64,000 nt of DNA from Caldicoprobacter algeriensis. GTDB lineage: Bacteria; Bacillota; Clostridia; Caldicoprobacterales; Caldicoprobacteraceae. Both the position numbers and the translations under genes were made by a program. The DNA lies in the NCBI RefSeq assembly GCF_023838525.1, contig NZ_JAHUQD010000001.1:186001-250000 (forward strand). Direction: 5' to 3'. Of this stretch, positions 7,684 through 14,710 are shown piece after piece (positions within the stretch are counted from its first letter, which is position 1; each line of letters starts with the position of its first letter). Under the pieces are notes generated by a model. It had not been told where the DNA came from and made no database searches. It saw only the letters and a program-made list of their open reading frames with translations.

Positions 7684-8898
7684 TTGTCAGTTCCAGAAGA
7701 ATATCAAGATTTAGCGAGAGAAATTTCAATGGTATCTGGTAAAATCTACTCTAAAGCAGTAAATTTTTTTAAAAGGATACAAGCAAAAGGGATACATGTT
7801 TCGAGAAAGACATTTGACCAGTATATGGAATGGTGGCTGCATCAAAAGAGTTTTAAACTTCACAGTCAAAGCAAACAGGCAGCATACCAGCAGTTTTGGA
7901 CTGCATATCAGGCATACCTGAAAAAATTACAAAAGGCAAAGGAGAAAGGCCAAGATACATCCAAGATAAGACCACCATTCAGGAACAAGAAGTATAATAA
8001 AGTGGTTTTTAAGAAAAGCGCAATTCATTTTAAAGATGGAGACTTGATTTTGTCAAATGGGAAGGAACAAGCACCAATGGTTATAAAAGGGTGTTGTTTA
8101 AAAGGTGCTCCCAAGTATGCAGAGCTGATTTTCCATCAAGACAAGAAGAAATATTATCTTCACATTGTGGTTGAAGTAGAAGAAGGAAAAATTGAGAATA
8201 CCGCAGGAGTCATGGCAATAGATCTTGGAGTAATACATCCGATGGTTTGTTTTGATGGCAGAAAAGTTTTAATCTATAATGGTGGTATTCTGAACTCAAA
8301 GATAAGATACCGCAATAAAAAACTTGGAGAATTTCAGCAAAAATTATCTAAGTGTCAGAAAGATTCAAGAAAATTCAAAGAGCTTTTGAGAGCAAAGAGG
8401 GAAGTATTGAGAAGAGTTAACAATCAAATTAGAGATGTGTTGGAAAAATACACATCTTATTTGGTGGGGTATTGTATTAAAAATGGTATAGGGACAATTG
8501 TATTAGGTGATTTGAAGGGTATAAGGAATGGGGCAAGACATGGGAAAGTACCAAATCAAAAAATCCATCAATGGATGTTTAGAAGAGTAGCAAGAAGGAT
8601 AGAAGAGAAAGCCGAGTTTGTGGGGATAGAAGTCAAATTTATAAAAGAAAATGGGACATCACAGAGTTGTCCTGTGTGTGGTAGCAAAAACAAGCCAGAA
8701 AACAGGAACTATGAATGCAAAAGCTGTGGTTTTAGATATCACAGGGATGGAGTGGGAGCGATAAACATATACAGAAAGTATACAGGCTCTTTAAGCCTGG
8801 TAGTAGGGCTATTGGCTTGCCCCACAGGTGTGAGGTACACACCACACCTGTGTTGCCCTATTGAGTGGAATATCCACCCAGTAGGGAAGACGGCCTGA
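7684..8898 (+). CDS. tnpB: TnpB, RNA-guided RuvC-like nuclease of the IS605 element
   Basis: A 404-residue TnpB. It has an N-terminal helical region, RuvC-I with Asp180 (MAIDLGVIHP), a CPVC...CKSC zinc finger (Cys329, 332, 345, 348) and RuvC-III with Asp355 (YHRDGVGAINI). At RuvC-II, where TnpB normally has Glu-Asp-Leu, this protein has VLGDLKG: Gly275 replaces the catalytic glutamate. A conserved-looking Glu322 (IKENGTSQSCP) is a candidate substitute, like the rearranged catalytic site described for a TnpB subset and Fanzors. TTG 7684 is the start, eight bases after AGGA. The last 35 residues overlap the predicted guide-RNA scaffold. The frame is intact. Confidence 0.92.
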   Translation: MSVPEEYQDLAREISMVSGKIYSKAVNFFKRIQAKGIHVSRKTFDQYMEWWLHQKSFKLHSQSKQAAYQQFWTAYQAYLKKLQKAKEKGQDTSKIRPPFRNKKYNKVVFKKSAIHFKDGDLILSNGKEQAPMVIKGCCLKGAPKYAELIFHQDKKKYYLHIVVEVEEGKIENTAGVMAIDLGVIHPMVCFDGRKVLIYNGGILNSKIRYRNKKLGEFQQKLSKCQKDSRKFKELLRAKREVLRRVNNQIRDVLEKYTSYLVGYCIKNGIGTIVLGDLKGIRNGARHGKVPNQKIHQWMFRRVARRIEEKAEFVGIEVKFIKENGTSQSCPVCGSKNKPENRNYECKSCGFRYHRDGVGAINIYRKYTGSLSLVVGLLACPTGVRYTPHLCCPIEWNIHPVGKTA

Positions 8899-8949
8899 AA
8901 TTCGGAGCTGTCAAGAATCCTCGCCCCTTCCAGGGCGGGGAGAAGTCAA
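8790..8949 (+). ncRNA. putative omega RNA scaffold overlapping the tnpB 3' end
   Basis: TnpB guide RNAs arise from the 3' end of tnpB through the right end of the element, with the guide coming from the flank. Here, self-complementary stretches in the last 100 bases of tnpB and the 8919-8940 hairpin lead to the TCAA edge. The guide would then begin at 8950. The boundaries are inferred from family knowledge, and the fold has not been computed. Confidence 0.4.
8919..8940 (+). repeat. right-end subterminal hairpin of the IS605-type element
   Basis: CCTCGCCC (8919-8926) pairs with GGGCGGGG (8933-8940) around a six-base loop, nine bases before the predicted right edge. Counterpart of the left-end hairpin. 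Confidence 0.7.
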
Positions 8950-9052
8950 AGCACTGAAAACTCCATATTGCGTGGCTGCATAAATATGCTTTATAATGTA
9001 TTCATTGTGTACACCTACGTAAAATCCATAAACAATCAGGAGTGATGGTAAC

Positions 9053-10615
9053 ATGGATATGGACAAGTTTCAGATCATAATCGCTATGGTAATCTATGTC
9101 TCAGCGGTTATTGGCATAGGAGTGTATTATGCCAAGCGGGCAAGCGAGAGCAGCCATAACTACCTCATAGGTGGCAGGTCCCTGGGACCGTGGGTCACTG
9201 CCATGGCTGCCGAGGCTTCCGACATGAGCGGATGGCTGCTCATGGGACTTCCGGGCGTTGCCTACTGGTCGGGCTTGGGAGAAGCGTTTTGGACGGCATT
9301 AGGACTGTGTATAGGCACCTATTTGAACTGGCTGCTTGTGGCAAAGAGGCTGCGCATATATTCCCACATTTCCGGAGATGCAATAACAATCCCCGACTTT
9401 TTAAGCAACAGGTTCAAGGAAAATAAAAAAGTGATAATGACCATTGCAGCACTTTTTATACTTGTATTCTTTAGTATATACGCTGCCAGCTGCTTCGTGG
9501 CCGTCGGGAAGCTCTTCAGCATGCTGTTTGGAACCAGGTATATCTACAGCATGATTGTAGGGGCTCTATTTGTAGTTTCATACACATTCATAGGGGGATT
9601 TCTGGCAGAAAGCGCATCGGATTTCATGCAGGGAGTAATAATGTTCTTTGCTCTTACCGTTGTCCTGGTATCGGGCATTTTTGTAGCTGGAGGAATCTCC
9701 TTGGTAATTGAAAAAGCAGAAGCCATCCCCGGCTTTTTTGACATATTTTCAATCGCACAGCCAAAAATTATAAATGGAGTGCAGCAAATTGAAAACAACA
9801 TGCCCGTATTTACAGAGCCGGCTAAATACGATTGGCTATCGATAATATCCATCCTTTCCTGGGGATTGGGCTACTTCGGTATGCCTCAAGTGCTGGTAAA
9901 GTTTATGGCAATCAACAAATCAAGCAACATCAAATTCTCGAGAAGGATTGCAACCGTTTGGGTTATAATCTCGCTTACAGCAGCGGTTGTCATAGGAATA
10001 ACAGGCAGAATACTCTATCCTAGAGCATTCCTGACACCCAGCGCATCAGAAAATATTTTCATACTGATGTCAACCGAGTTCTTCGTCTCACTAATCGCTG
10101 GAATCGTCCTGGCAGGAATACTTGCAGCAACCATCAGCTCGGCCGACTCCTACCTGCTCATAGCCGCTTCGTCATTTTCAAAAAACATATTCCAGGGTAT
10201 CCTCAAAAAAGAAGCGGATGACAGGACTGTATTGCGCATGACAAGGCTAACACTGCTTGTTATCTCCGTAATAGCAATGATCATCGCGTTGGACGAAAAC
10301 AGCATCATATTCAGAGTTGTGTCCTTTGCATGGGCGGGGTTTGGCGCAACCTTCGGGCCAATCATGCTGTTTTCGCTGTTCTGGGAAAGAACCACCAGGG
10401 CAGGTGCCATTGCCGGAATGGTTTCTGGCGGTGCGACGGTGTTCATATGGAAACTGTTTCTTAACCCCTTGGGAGGGATATTCAAAATATATGAGCTGCT
10501 TCCTGCATTTGTAACATCATGCATTGCCATATTAGTAGTATCATTGCTTACCAAAGAGCCGCCAAAAGAAGTGAAAGAAGAATTCAGGCTGGTTAAGAAT
10601 TATAAGGCAGTCTAG
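9053..10615 (+). CDS. putP: sodium:solute symporter, proline-type (PutP-like)
   Basis: A 520-residue member of the sodium/solute symporter (SSS) family, closest in appearance to sodium/proline symporters. There are about 13 hydrophobic membrane segments. Family signatures include ASDMSGWLLMGLPG near residue 55, YTFIGGFLAESASDFMQG around residue 176, and SSADSYLL near residue 364. It imports a solute, most likely proline, using the sodium gradient. ATG 9053 lies ten bases after AGGAG. It is the first gene to the right of the mobile-element region, has no obvious partner, and ends in its own terminator. The proline specificity is inferred from overall resemblance only. Confidence 0.85.
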   Translation: MDMDKFQIIIAMVIYVSAVIGIGVYYAKRASESSHNYLIGGRSLGPWVTAMAAEASDMSGWLLMGLPGVAYWSGLGEAFWTALGLCIGTYLNWLLVAKRLRIYSHISGDAITIPDFLSNRFKENKKVIMTIAALFILVFFSIYAASCFVAVGKLFSMLFGTRYIYSMIVGALFVVSYTFIGGFLAESASDFMQGVIMFFALTVVLVSGIFVAGGISLVIEKAEAIPGFFDIFSIAQPKIINGVQQIENNMPVFTEPAKYDWLSIISILSWGLGYFGMPQVLVKFMAINKSSNIKFSRRIATVWVIISLTAAVVIGITGRILYPRAFLTPSASENIFILMSTEFFVSLIAGIVLAGILAATISSADSYLLIAASSFSKNIFQGILKKEADDRTVLRMTRLTLLVISVIAMIIALDENSIIFRVVSFAWAGFGATFGPIMLFSLFWERTTRAGAIAGMVSGGATVFIWKLFLNPLGGIFKIYELLPAFVTSCIAILVVSLLTKEPPKEVKEEFRLVKNYKAV

Positions 10616-10640
10616 TACAGGCTGCCTTATATTTTTAATT
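10601..10640 (+). terminator. intrinsic terminator of the symporter gene
   Basis: TATAAGGCAG (10601-10610) pairs perfectly with CTGCCTTATA (10622-10631), followed by TTTTAATT. The stem begins within the last codons of the symporter gene. Confidence 0.85.
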
Positions 10641-10689
10641 GCCGATATACAAAACTTCTACTTGTTATAGAAAAAGAATCGTATTTTTA

Positions 10690-10718
10690 TTGATAAATCC
10701 TTGAAATAACAATATAAT
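10690..10718 (+). promoter_or_regulatory. sigma-A promoter of the helicase-methyltransferase operon
   Basis: TTGATA (10690-10695), a 17-base spacer and TATAAT (10713-10718) make a near-consensus vegetative promoter, 40 bases upstream of the helicase gene. The pair therefore seems to be expressed on its own, independently of the symporter. Confidence 0.8.
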
Positions 10719-10757
10719 TTATTAATAAGTAGCATTAAACACTAATTTTTCAAGGGA

Positions 10758-13427
10758 ATGAATAGTCTTATGAAGTCAGAAAAAACAATTAAAATTGACT
10801 CCTACATAAATGAAGCTGGATTAAACCAGATAAAAGAGATTTATAAAAAGATTGAAGAACGATACAAAAACCTTCTTCAGCAAGCCGGCCTAAGTAATAT
10901 CAGATGCTTTACTGGCGGCAACCAAGATTTCTTAACAGAGCTGAGAAACGCGATAAAAAATGCTGTAGAGATAGATATCATCGTTTCATTCTTGTTGGAA
11001 TCAGGGGTTAGACTAATCGTCGAAGATCTAATAGAAGCCAAAAAACAAAATGCTAAAATTAGAATTATAACCGGGAGATATCTTAGCATTACGCAGCCTT
11101 CGGCGCTTTATCTTATTAAAGATAATCTAGGAGACTATGTTGATTTAAGGTTTTTTAAGTATGACCATGTACCCTTTCATCCGAAAGCTTACATATTTGA
11201 ATACAAAGATGGCAATGGTGAGATTTTTATAGGTTCATCAAATATATCTGAATCAGCCCTGACATATGGAATAGAATGGAACTATAAAATTGATAAGACT
11301 ACCAATTTCCAGGATTTTTCTTTCTTTAAAAATGAATTTTACAATTTCTTATATCAGCACAGTGAAGAAATAACCGAAAAAGTTTTAAGGGAATACAGCC
11401 GAAAATGGAAAAAACCCAAAATACAATCCATCGAAGAAGAGTTAACAGAAGAAGAATTAACAAACGAATTCTATGCAAATGGAGAAGCAAACAATTACGC
11501 TGCTGTAGCAGTCGAAGCTACAGAATATCAAACACAAAAAAACAATTTTTTCGATATCACAAAAAGCAACACAAAAATAATTCCCTATTGTCAACCAAGA
11601 GGTGCGCAGATTGAGGCCCTTTACGAACTCAAAAAAACCAGAACAGAAGGATTTAACAAGGGAATAGTGGTAGCAGCAACCGGCATAGGAAAAACCTTTT
11701 TAGCAGCATTTGATTCAATAGGCTTTAAAAGAGTATTATTTGTTGCTCATAGAGAAGAAATTTTAAAACAAGCAGAAAGGACCTTTAAAATAGTTCGGCC
11801 TAACGATACAACCGGCTTCTTTTTTGCCGAAATCAAACAAACAGATAGAGATATAATATTTGCATCTGTCCAAACGCTGGGTAAAAAGGAATATTTGAAT
11901 CCCTTGTATTTTTCTCCTGAATACTTTGATTATATTATCATTGATGAATTCCATCATGCTGTTGCAAGGTACTATTTGAATATTATAGAGTATTTTAAAC
12001 CTCGTTTCCTACTAGGACTTACAGCCACTCCAGAAAGACTGGATAACAAAGACGTGTTTGAACTGTGTGATTATAATGTTGTTTATGAACTAAGGTTAAA
12101 AGAAGCAATAAATAAGGGATACCTTGTTCCTTTCCGGTATTATGGAATCTACGATGAAACCGACTTTACGCACATTCCTATTGTAAATGGTAAATACAAA
12201 GAAGACGAGCTTGAAAAGGCATTGATGCTTCACAAAAGAGCGGATTTAATTTTGAAAAACTATTTGAAATTTAACAAGAAAAGGACTGTTGCTTTTTGTT
12301 CATCGCGAAACCATGCCGAATTTATGGCAGATTATTTTAATCAGCATGGTATAAGAGCATGTGCAGTTTACAGTGGCGAACAGGGAAAAAATGCTCTTAA
12401 TAGAGAAAAGGCCATTGATAAGCTTAAGAAAAGAGAAATAAATGTCATTTTTACGGTTGACATGTTTAATGAAGGAATAGATGTACCCGAAATCGACATG
12501 GTAATGTTTTTAAGACCAACAGAATCACCGGTAGTTTTTCTGCAGCAGTTAGGAAGAGGTCTAAGAAAATCCAAAGGGAAATATTACCTTACAGTACTGG
12601 ACTTTATAGGGAATTATAAAAAGGCCAATTTAATACCGTTTTTGCTCAGTGGCGATAAATACGACACAGAAAAGATAAAGAAAATGAGCTTCTCACAGGA
12701 TGAATTTGATTTTCCACAGGATTGTGTAGTAGACTTTGATTTCAGAATAATAGATATCTTTAAAAAACAGGCCGAGGCTGTAAAGAGAATACAAGATTTA
12801 ATCTATGACGAATATAAAAGAATAAAAGATCTACTAGGGTATAGACCTATGAGGCAAGATCTATTTAAATACATGGATAGCTCAATATATGAAAATATGA
12901 AGCGATATAGTAATCTAAATATATTCAATGATTACATCTATTTTTTACATGTGAACAATGAACTCACAGAACGTGAAAAATCTCTTTACAACACAGTTGC
13001 ACATGAATTTATCAGGTGCATTGAAACTACCGCTATGACTAAAAGCTATAAGATTCCGCTACTGCTTGCTTTTTACAATAATGGAAAGTTAAAACTTTCA
13101 GTAACACCAGATGATATATACAAAAGCTTCAAGGAATTTTATTCAAACCCCTCCAATGGAATCGACCTCTTAAGGCATAAAAGTACAAAGGAATATAAGC
13201 AATGGGGGAAAAAGGAATATTTATCACTTTCAAGAAAAAATCCTGAAAAATTCTTGCTATTATCCCATCCCAACCTTTTCTACCGGGATGGAGAACTGTT
13301 TTGTCTTACAAAAAAACTTGAACCTTTTATCGACAACGAGGATTTTATAAAACATTTTAAGGATGCAATACTTTATAGGGTAAAACGATATTACAAGGAG
13401 AGAATTGAAGATGAATCAAACAATTGA
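10758..13427 (+). CDS. PLD-nuclease/SF2 helicase fusion protein
   Basis: An 889-residue protein. Residues about 45-210 form a phospholipase-D-type (HKD family) nuclease domain, with H141-P-K143 and GSSN at 159-162. Residues about 275-640 form an SF2 helicase: Walker A AATGIGKT (306-313), DEFH (396-399), TATP (422-425) and motif VI QQLGRGLRK (596-604). A C-terminal region of about 240 residues lacks a motif I know and may be DUF3427-like. This architecture is found in predicted DNA-repair or defence helicases. ATG 10758 is used; ATG 10770 is possible. The gene overlaps the next by 17 bases and is markedly AT-rich, suggesting transfer. A defence role is an inference. Confidence 0.88.
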   Translation: MNSLMKSEKTIKIDSYINEAGLNQIKEIYKKIEERYKNLLQQAGLSNIRCFTGGNQDFLTELRNAIKNAVEIDIIVSFLLESGVRLIVEDLIEAKKQNAKIRIITGRYLSITQPSALYLIKDNLGDYVDLRFFKYDHVPFHPKAYIFEYKDGNGEIFIGSSNISESALTYGIEWNYKIDKTTNFQDFSFFKNEFYNFLYQHSEEITEKVLREYSRKWKKPKIQSIEEELTEEELTNEFYANGEANNYAAVAVEATEYQTQKNNFFDITKSNTKIIPYCQPRGAQIEALYELKKTRTEGFNKGIVVAATGIGKTFLAAFDSIGFKRVLFVAHREEILKQAERTFKIVRPNDTTGFFFAEIKQTDRDIIFASVQTLGKKEYLNPLYFSPEYFDYIIIDEFHHAVARYYLNIIEYFKPRFLLGLTATPERLDNKDVFELCDYNVVYELRLKEAINKGYLVPFRYYGIYDETDFTHIPIVNGKYKEDELEKALMLHKRADLILKNYLKFNKKRTVAFCSSRNHAEFMADYFNQHGIRACAVYSGEQGKNALNREKAIDKLKKREINVIFTVDMFNEGIDVPEIDMVMFLRPTESPVVFLQQLGRGLRKSKGKYYLTVLDFIGNYKKANLIPFLLSGDKYDTEKIKKMSFSQDEFDFPQDCVVDFDFRIIDIFKKQAEAVKRIQDLIYDEYKRIKDLLGYRPMRQDLFKYMDSSIYENMKRYSNLNIFNDYIYFLHVNNELTEREKSLYNTVAHEFIRCIETTAMTKSYKIPLLLAFYNNGKLKLSVTPDDIYKSFKEFYSNPSNGIDLLRHKSTKEYKQWGKKEYLSLSRKNPEKFLLLSHPNLFYRDGELFCLTKKLEPFIDNEDFIKHFKDAILYRVKRYYKERIEDESNN

Positions 13428-14001
13428 TTATTACAACAGAAATGCTATAACATACTTTTTAAACACAAAGGATGCAAACATGCAACATCTATACGCATTA
13501 TTTTTAAAGTATATACCGCAAGGTGGTAAAATACTAGATTTAGGTTGTGGTTCAGGACGTGATACCAAATATTTTTTAGAGAAGGGATATGATGTTTTAG
13601 CAGTAGATGGCTCTATCGAAATGGTAAAGATTTCAAGTAAATATACCGGTAAAGAAACACTGCACATGACCTTTGAAGAAATAAATTTCATTGAAGAATT
13701 TGATGGTATCTGGGCTTGCGCTTCATTGCTTCATGTATCAAGATCCGAAATCGACGATATTCTTGGTAAAATTTACAATGCATTGAAAAAAGGCGGAATA
13801 TTATATGCTTCCTTTAAATACGGAAATAAAGAAAATACAGCTGAAGATGGAAGATTATTCAATTATTATGATTGTAACAGTTTTGTTGATTTGATAGAAA
13901 GACATCCTTATTTCCGCCTTCTCGAAATGTTGATAACCAATGATGTTCGTAAAGGAAGAGAAAATGAGAAATGGCTAAACGTAATAGTTCAAAAAATATG
14001 A
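13411..14001 (+). CDS. class I SAM-dependent methyltransferase
   Basis: A 196-residue Rossmann-fold methyltransferase with the SAM-binding motif ILDLGCGSGRD (41-51), acidic motif II near AVDGS (64-68) and a WACASLLHV segment where motif IV-like residues occur. It resembles small TehB/UbiE-like enzymes rather than the large adenine or cytosine DNA methylases: I see no NPPY or PCQ motif. The substrate is therefore unknown. ATG 13411 lies ten bases after AAGGAG and inside the helicase 3' end, so the two are translationally coupled and probably work together. Base composition is as AT-rich as that of the helicase gene. A terminator follows directly. Confidence 0.88.
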   Translation: MNQTIDYYNRNAITYFLNTKDANMQHLYALFLKYIPQGGKILDLGCGSGRDTKYFLEKGYDVLAVDGSIEMVKISSKYTGKETLHMTFEEINFIEEFDGIWACASLLHVSRSEIDDILGKIYNALKKGGILYASFKYGNKENTAEDGRLFNYYDCNSFVDLIERHPYFRLLEMLITNDVRKGRENEKWLNVIVQKI

Positions 14002-14006
14002 CTATC

Positions 14007-14040
14007 AAGGGGAGATTAAAACATCTCCCCTTCTGTTTCT
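14007..14040 (+). terminator. terminator of the helicase-methyltransferase operon
   Basis: AAGGGGAGAT (14007-14016) pairs perfectly with ATCTCCCCTT (14023-14032), followed by a T-rich stretch. It lies six bases after the methyltransferase stop. Confidence 0.85.
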
Positions 14041-14255
14041 GTTACACACTTATCGTATAATTTTACGTAGTCGTACTGTCCTGGATTTTTCAAAATTTTT
14101 TAAATTGTGATTTTAGTCTACAAATCTAAATATTGGTTTTGTGTAACCGACCTTTGAAAACTTAAATTGCTGGATTAGACTACAAAGTACCCCTCTACAC
14201 CTTTTTTATGTTTTGTTTTCTAGTATTCACCAAGCATGTGGTGTATATACCTTTG

Positions 14256-14450
14256 TCATCTCTTTGTGAAAAACAATATCAACTGCACTGCTATTCCAGG
14301 CAACATACCTATTCCCATAATGAACATATACACCATAACTGCAACCAGATCAGTCCAACCTGTAGCCGGACGGTTTACAGCAAGATATAACATGTATACC
14401 ATGCCTGCAATATTCGATAAAAAAAGATAAAAATAGACCTTAAAGCCCAA
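14256..14450 (-). CDS. possible small membrane protein, 64 residues
   Basis: An open frame encoding two strongly hydrophobic segments (about residues 5-24 and 33-60) separated by a short polar loop with NRP and GWTD. The start would be TTG 14450, with AGAGGG four bases upstream. Nothing else in this gap looks coding. It could be a genuine small membrane protein or the remnant of a larger transporter; I recognise no family. The region is AT-rich, so a chance frame is possible. Confidence 0.35.
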   Translation of the reverse strand: MGFKVYFYLFLSNIAGMVYMLYLAVNRPATGWTDLVAVMVYMFIMGIGMLPGIAVQLILFFTKR

Positions 14451-14710
14451 ACAGCCCTCTATAGTTATTAATTTAAAGAAACAATTGCAGCCAGCAGTAT
14501 AAAACCATTATATTTTTAAATATTTTTAAAACTAATATCAGCTTCCAATATCATTTTTAAAATCATTTTTAAAAGAATTAAAGATACAAATGTCAAAAAA
14601 ATAAAGCCGCTAAAACAAAAAACCACTTTGCAGAGTGCCTGTCAGGCAATTTAGGCATGGCCGTATAACCTCACCTTTATTTTAATTTACTGAACACTTT
14701 AACTTTCACC
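14451..14710. other. AT-rich intergenic stretch without a gene
   Basis: I see no gene here. ATTTTTAAA-type words are repeated four times between about 14510 and 14575. A short inverted pair, GCCTGTCAGGC, lies near 14637-14647. The stretch separates the transferred-looking island from the topoisomerase operon. Confidence 0.4.

Larger units (their letters stand above)
7147..8949 (+). mobile_element. complete IS200/IS605-family insertion sequence with tnpA and tnpB
   Basis: The element carries a Y1 transposase (tnpA) and a TnpB on the same strand. Matching subterminal 8-bp hairpins lie near both ends (7164-7184 and 8919-8940), with the same 3' arm GGGCGGGG. The left edge directly follows TTAC (7143-7146) and the right edge is TCAA (8946-8949), the same tetranucleotides used by IS608. 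I therefore infer insertion 3' of TTAC without target duplication. The boundaries are inferred by analogy with IS608, but the left one coincides exactly with the point where IS256 sequence ends. Confidence 0.82.

Noticed and set aside
14139-14165. Single CRISPR-like repeat beginning GTTTT and ending AAAAC
   Set aside because: Only one copy; no regular repetition and no cas genes.
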